This document shows, piece after piece, positions 59,806 through 64,000 of a stretch of 64,000 bases of DNA. Source of the stretch: Neckera pumila (taxonomy: Eukaryota > Streptophyta > Bryopsida > Hypnales > Neckeraceae). The position numbers and the translations under genes are program-made. Positions within the stretch are counted from its first letter, which is position 1, and each line of letters begins with the position of its first letter. The notes beneath the pieces were generated by a model. That model was not told the DNA's origin, ran no database searches, and saw only the letters and a program-made list of their open reading frames with translations. The stretch covers positions 1,922,001 to 1,986,000 of the forward strand of contig OZ018415.1 in NCBI GenBank assembly GCA_963969595.1, read 5' to 3'.

Positions 59806-60161
59806 ATAACAACAACTAAGGTAGGAGGTTCTTAAAGTGCTCAGTCTCTAAAATTGCCCACCTCTTCAAATGTACACTGTTTTGTGCATGTTGCATTTTT
59901 GTTTTACTAGCAATGTACAAATACTATCATTTTGAGGAGGTGGGCGATTGTAGAGTCCTAAGCCTTTTCACTTCAAAAACTCATAACTATTTCCACAAAG
60001 CTCCAAAAAACATGAAACAACTTGGGCCAGATGCCAATTCCATTTTTCTTTCAAGGAAAAATTTACTTACTAAATATTTCAAGAAGTTTCACCTCCCCAA
60101 ATTTAGTTTCAGCGTTTTATGGACCTCCTTCAGTGAAGATTTTGTTGCGCTTAACCTTTAA
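59806..60161. other. Intergenic DNA, nothing recognised
   Basis: An 82-residue plus-strand frame (59913-60161) has no recognisable domain. Confidence 0.4.
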
Positions 60162-60780
60162 CTAATCAACAGCTCTACAGCATATATGGTCCAGAGAATC
60201 CCACAGGTTACGCCACGCCAACTCTGAGGCTTTTTTCTTTTTCCCCAATGCTAGTCTACCGTACAACCGCCTCCTCCGCCTCCCCAACTCAGCCCAATCC
60301 AAGCTGAAACCAAGTCTGAGTTTCAGAGCTCGCCCTTGTGAACAACTGCAGTGGCGGCCTGATGCCTGTGGGGAGCAACAACCGCCTCCGCCCACCGGGA
60401 GCTCAAGACCTGGAGGCATAATAAGAATCAAAAGATTGCCATGAAATTCTCAACCTCCAGAAAAGGCCATTCCATAGAGGTGCAGCCAAGAGGCGGATGG
60501 GAGGCGGCCTTGGGAAGCAGCGGGACGATCGAGAGATCTGCAAATCTGCAAAAAACCTGGCCTCGTCGCCCTTTCTGTGTCACAAAATCACGCTTGTTGG
60601 CTTCATTAAGTTTAAAGGGTTTTGGGGAGATGGGACGGGAAGAGGAGTCCAGCCGCATCAGCCAAGCCCAAGTCCCGATCCAATTGCAATTTCAATTCAG
60701 TGTTTTACTAGGGAGCAAGCTTCTCAATTCAATCTAAGTTAAGGTAGCGGAGCTATTCAATTCTGCTGGTGTGCGGCCAA
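60162..60780. other. GC-richer island, possible unrecognised exon or leader
   Basis: Composition rises sharply against the AT-rich surroundings. Overlapping frames exist on both strands (minus 60162-60431 and 60428-60658; plus 60441-60737), none with a domain I recognise. The stretch resembles a plant 5' leader or promoter in composition, yet no coding exon follows downstream in the AT-rich DNA. Function unknown. Confidence 0.4.
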
Positions 60781-61061
60781 TATGGCGTGGGAGTGAGTGA
60801 ACAAATTCCGTGCACTTTTTTCTAAACTCCTGACAACTGATATCCATATTGTTGTTTGCGCTAAGGTTCCTTTGTTTGCGCACATTCTTTGTATGTTAAT
60901 CGGCCGTGCATGGTGGTGACAATGGACTTTTTGTCCACTTGAAATGATTCATGGTCGATTGATTTTTTCTTTCTTTCTTCATGGCATTCTTCTTCTAGTT
61001 TTTAGAAATTGTAGCATTTGGGGTTCACTTGAATCTACCACCTAACAATTACAATAGTAGG

Positions 61062-61564
61062 GGCTGTCTTTTGAGTGGATAGTGGGGACTGTCTCTTGAG
61101 TGGATAGTGAGGGACATGTGTATTTCAACTAATGCACTCTTCCCTCCATTCACTCAAAAGACCCCTCCTTTTAATTATTTATATTTTTAATTTAAAAAAT
61201 TTAATTGACCCCTCCTCCTTCCTATTTGTAATTCCCAGGGAGCTGGGCACTTGCAAACAATATGGGATATGTAAACGTATCCACATTCTGTATCTATATT
61301 GTGTCCCGTATTTTGTATTTTGCATCCATATCCATGTTTGTATCGCATCTTGTATTTCAAACTAATATCCCATATCTGTATCTGTGTATCCAATTCAGAT
61401 GAGAATCAACAGTCGAGGATTTTTCACCTTCCCAATTGAAATCAATGGCAGGGAGAGGGTCATTTTTTAAATTTCATTATGATCTGACAGTAGGGATTTT
61501 TTGGAGGGTGGAGGTGGAAATAAACCCATTTTGTCATCACAGGAGACAGTCACCCCACTATTCC
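61062..61564. mobile_element. Probable MITE with 'AATAGTRGGG...TGTCT' ends
   Basis: Left aatagtaggggctgtct, followed by a partial second copy (gatagtggggactgtctc at 61076-61094), is inverted at the right as gagacagtcaccccactatt (to 61564). About 500 bp, non-coding, with tatcc/tatct-rich middle. Confidence 0.5.
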
Positions 61565-62644
61565 ATTGATTTAATCAAGGCATATCCACTTCACTTTATT
61601 TTTTTACTTTAATACTTGGATATCAATCAAAATTCATCAAGATTCCATCAAGCTTCCAACATGAGAGCAACTTACTAGGAACTTTCTATAATTAAAAAAC
61701 AAACCAACCTATAATTCTCTTTCTTATCATCAACTTCAATTGCACCAAAAATAATTATTTATATTGAAGAATTTAAAAATTAGAATTTATATTTAAAAAA
61801 TACTCCAAAGAATAAATAAATCAATCTAAAAACATAACAAAACAATACTCCCCACTTAATTTTGGGTGTTGAAAACCTTAATGGCTAATCTTTCATCATC
61901 CTAAATTAAATTTTTTTAGTTTGAACAAAAGCGTACTTATGCCTTACATAGAAAGCAAGGATGAAAATTCAAAATTTTGACATATATTATATGGATGACA
62001 ATATGTGGTATGTCTTTTTTTCCCCACAAGGGCGCTAAAGTAAAGCAAACCACTGTGGTCAGATTAAGGAGTTTGATCTTATGTCGTTGTTGCTGAATTT
62101 TTTCAATTTTTTTTCTACATAAAGACAAATGGGAGAAACATTGAGAGCAATTGGAATTATATTTTTTTGACAAAGTATGAATTTGCTATGAATTTTTGAA
62201 GTGCCTAGTGCATCATGGCCTTAAAGAGTTTGTAGACTACCTCACAATCAACAAAATTTGAATCCATAATGCTCATCTTATTCACCTAAAGTACTCATGA
62301 TATTTTCTAATATGGAAGGCCTAAGAAGTCAATTCTAACAATGAATTCACACTGAAAAGTTGAAAATTCCTAATGATTACACTAATCATTCCATTACAAT
62401 CATGTAAGACATGCATTGTGGCCCAAATCTCACATACTAAAAAAAGCATGATGGAGGCATTTCCTAGGTGTCTACTATGGGTCATCTGACCACAATGGAT
62501 TGTTCTACCTTAATTGATAAAGTTCAAACCTGAATTCTTTTTGCAAGAATGTTAGACTCAAAAAAATCTAATAAGGCTTTGTAATTACGCACTTTCAATT
62601 GTCTATTTGTATTCTAATATTGTTGTCTTTGACTACATGTTGTA
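61565..62644. other. AT-rich intergenic DNA, no gene seen
   Basis: Nothing coding recognised. The phrase ttttttgacaaagtatgaat at about 62164 recurs near 6221. Confidence 0.45.
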
Positions 62645-63569
62645 TTAACTCCTAAAGTTTTTTGACTATGTTTTCACCAAAATTGCTCCAAGCCTCCAAA
62701 ATTGCCATTTCTAGTACAAGTATCAAATTTTTGAAAAAGAACATTTTTGAACACATGTAACCATAGGATCTTTTAGTACACTGGTTTGAAAAGATGTGGA
62801 GTTTTTTTTAGAAATTTCCACCATGTATATTGCAAGATACTAGCATTTGAAGTAACAAAAATTCTTTTTTGACCCTACAAAAAATCAGACAGCTACATTT
62901 TGCAAGGTCACATTTGTATGAAAAAATGTCCAAAATGGTGGTGCATCTTTGGATTCATCATTCAAGGCAAGTTGGCTACATGCTTAAAAACTTTCAGATC
63001 ATTTGAAATTGTATAACATATAGGAAAATAATTGGTAGAAAGAAGTAGAGAATGATCCAAAATACTAAATTGTTAAGAATTTAGTTATGGAATTGAAAAA
63101 TTCCAATCCCAATGGTTGTAATGTTGTACTAAACAATCAATACCCAATATTTTTATTTTTTTCAAATATATTAAAAATTGACTTAAATAAAGGACCTCAA
63201 AGTTTATTTTAGAATAGACATTTGAGGACATTTGAGGCCTCTAGAAGATTGCGAGTTATCTTGCATTCCCAGACTACGGGAACACAAGATAATTGTTGGT
63301 TGATGTGGCCGCGACTGTGTCACATCATTTTTTGAAAAAAAAAACAAACTTAGAATGATATTTGGGGATAAATAAATAAAAAATAAAATTGAAAATTGAA
63401 AATAAAATTAAAAAATAAAATTTTGACAGCCCGTACCGGTTGTTCACAAAAGCGGTCCAGATTGGAAACGGGCCTGAAATGGTCTTTTAGAGGCCTCAAA
63501 TGTCCTCTATTGGATTTCATAACTATCCGCAAATGACCTCAACTAAAACTCCTCATAACTTTCATCTCA
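62645..63569. mobile_element. TTAA-end element P (G-type), interrupted and continuing beyond later insertions
   Basis: Starts ttaactcctaaagttttttg and follows the copy at 48007 (tatgttttcaccaaaattgct, tagtacaagtatcaaattt, ggaattgaaaaattccaatc). It is split by a MITE at 63213-63511 and then by element Q at 63570; its own right end is not visible. Confidence 0.75.
63213..63511. mobile_element. MITE with 'AGGCCTCT' ends nested in element P
   Basis: Left gaggacatttgaggcctct and right agaggcctcaaatgtcctc are inverted. Related to 19690-19936 by gattgcgagtt and aaatggtctt. The element at 48007 lacks it at the matching point (ttttagagcagagattccataac), giving a natural empty site. Confidence 0.8.
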
Positions 63570-64000
63570 TTAACCCCTGAAGGCCCAAGGCCTTTTTTCT
63601 GCCCAAAAACACCCAAAAACTGCCATTTTTTTAGCAAAGAGTGAAAAAAAATTAAAAATGTTTTTTTTGCACATCTAACCATAGGATCTTACACCTAACT
63701 AGTATGAGAATGTGTGGAAAAAATTTCAGAATTTTTGACCGTACAGATTGCAAGATATCTACGTTTAAAGTGATAAAAACAAAATTTTCAGCACATTGTG
63801 GAACTGGATTTTTTGACTTTGAACATTTTTAGCTTAACATTTTTACACTACAGAGTTTTGAGCTTTAAATATTTATAGTGGAGAATTGAGTTGAAAATCT
63901 AACCAAAAAAAAATTCAAAAAAACTTAATTTCATTATTGAAAAAATTGTTAAGTAGAAGTAGGTACGAGATAGAAGGAAAATCTAAAATATTCATATATT
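63570..64000. mobile_element. TTAA element Q (A-type), cut by window end
   Basis: Starts ttaacccctgaaggcccaag and aligns with the first 430 bp of the copy at 14483 (aaacacccaaaaactgcc, accataggatcttacaccta, agaatgtgtggaaaaaattt). It sits at a TTAA inside element P; the palindrome at 18606 preserves the uninserted equivalent (ctcacctcattaaacaaaat). Confidence 0.85.

Noticed and set aside
1..64000. tRNA, rRNA, CRISPR arrays, bacterial operons, LTR retrotransposon gag/pol
   Set aside because: None seen on either strand by eye; AT-rich noise gave no convincing cloverleaf or reverse-transcriptase motif.

Overview
The window looks like nuclear DNA of a green plant. It has three plant-type protein genes with short GT-AG introns, set in very AT-rich DNA crowded with non-coding repeats. 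The lineage cannot be fixed from sequence alone; the compact introns and the single-exon prefoldin gene would fit a bryophyte or another early land plant (inference).

Layout. 1-8.4 kb: AT-rich DNA with a minisatellite of about 60 bp (about 540-1620), one TTAA-flanked element and a long perfect-type hairpin. 8.4-11.4 kb: a soluble epoxide hydrolase gene (two exons, 329 aa) surrounded by local tandem duplications, including a decayed copy of its own 3' end. 13.4-13.8 kb, minus strand: prefoldin subunit 2. 14-22.8 kb: nested non-coding transposable elements and two tandem-repeat arrays. 23.0-38.3 kb: a complete 32-exon gene for the cohesin regulator PDS5 (1,812 aa), with HEAT-type N-terminal region, a long Ala/Glu/Pro repeat insert, an AT-hook and a Tudor-like domain. 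Every exon-exon phase in my model closes. 38.3-64 kb: no recognised gene; mostly repeats, two GC-richer stretches of unknown nature and a tandem segmental duplication.

The most interesting system is a large, diverged group of non-coding elements with termini TTAA-CCCCTAAAGG...CCTTTAGGGG-TTAA. A tandem duplication at 52.0-55.0 kb supplies three natural filled/empty site pairs. These show precise insertion with a 4-bp target duplication (TTAA twice, TTAG once). TTAA targets and CCC-starting termini are hallmarks of the piggyBac superfamily, which to my knowledge is poorly documented in plants. No transposase is encoded here, so these would be non-autonomous copies. Members are nested in one another and in other MITEs; one is a 749-bp giant palindrome, one is a 68-bp minimal element, and one is a chimera of two subfamilies.

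The three genes are not an operon and have unrelated housekeeping or metabolic roles: epoxide hydrolysis, tubulin/actin chaperoning and sister-chromatid cohesion.
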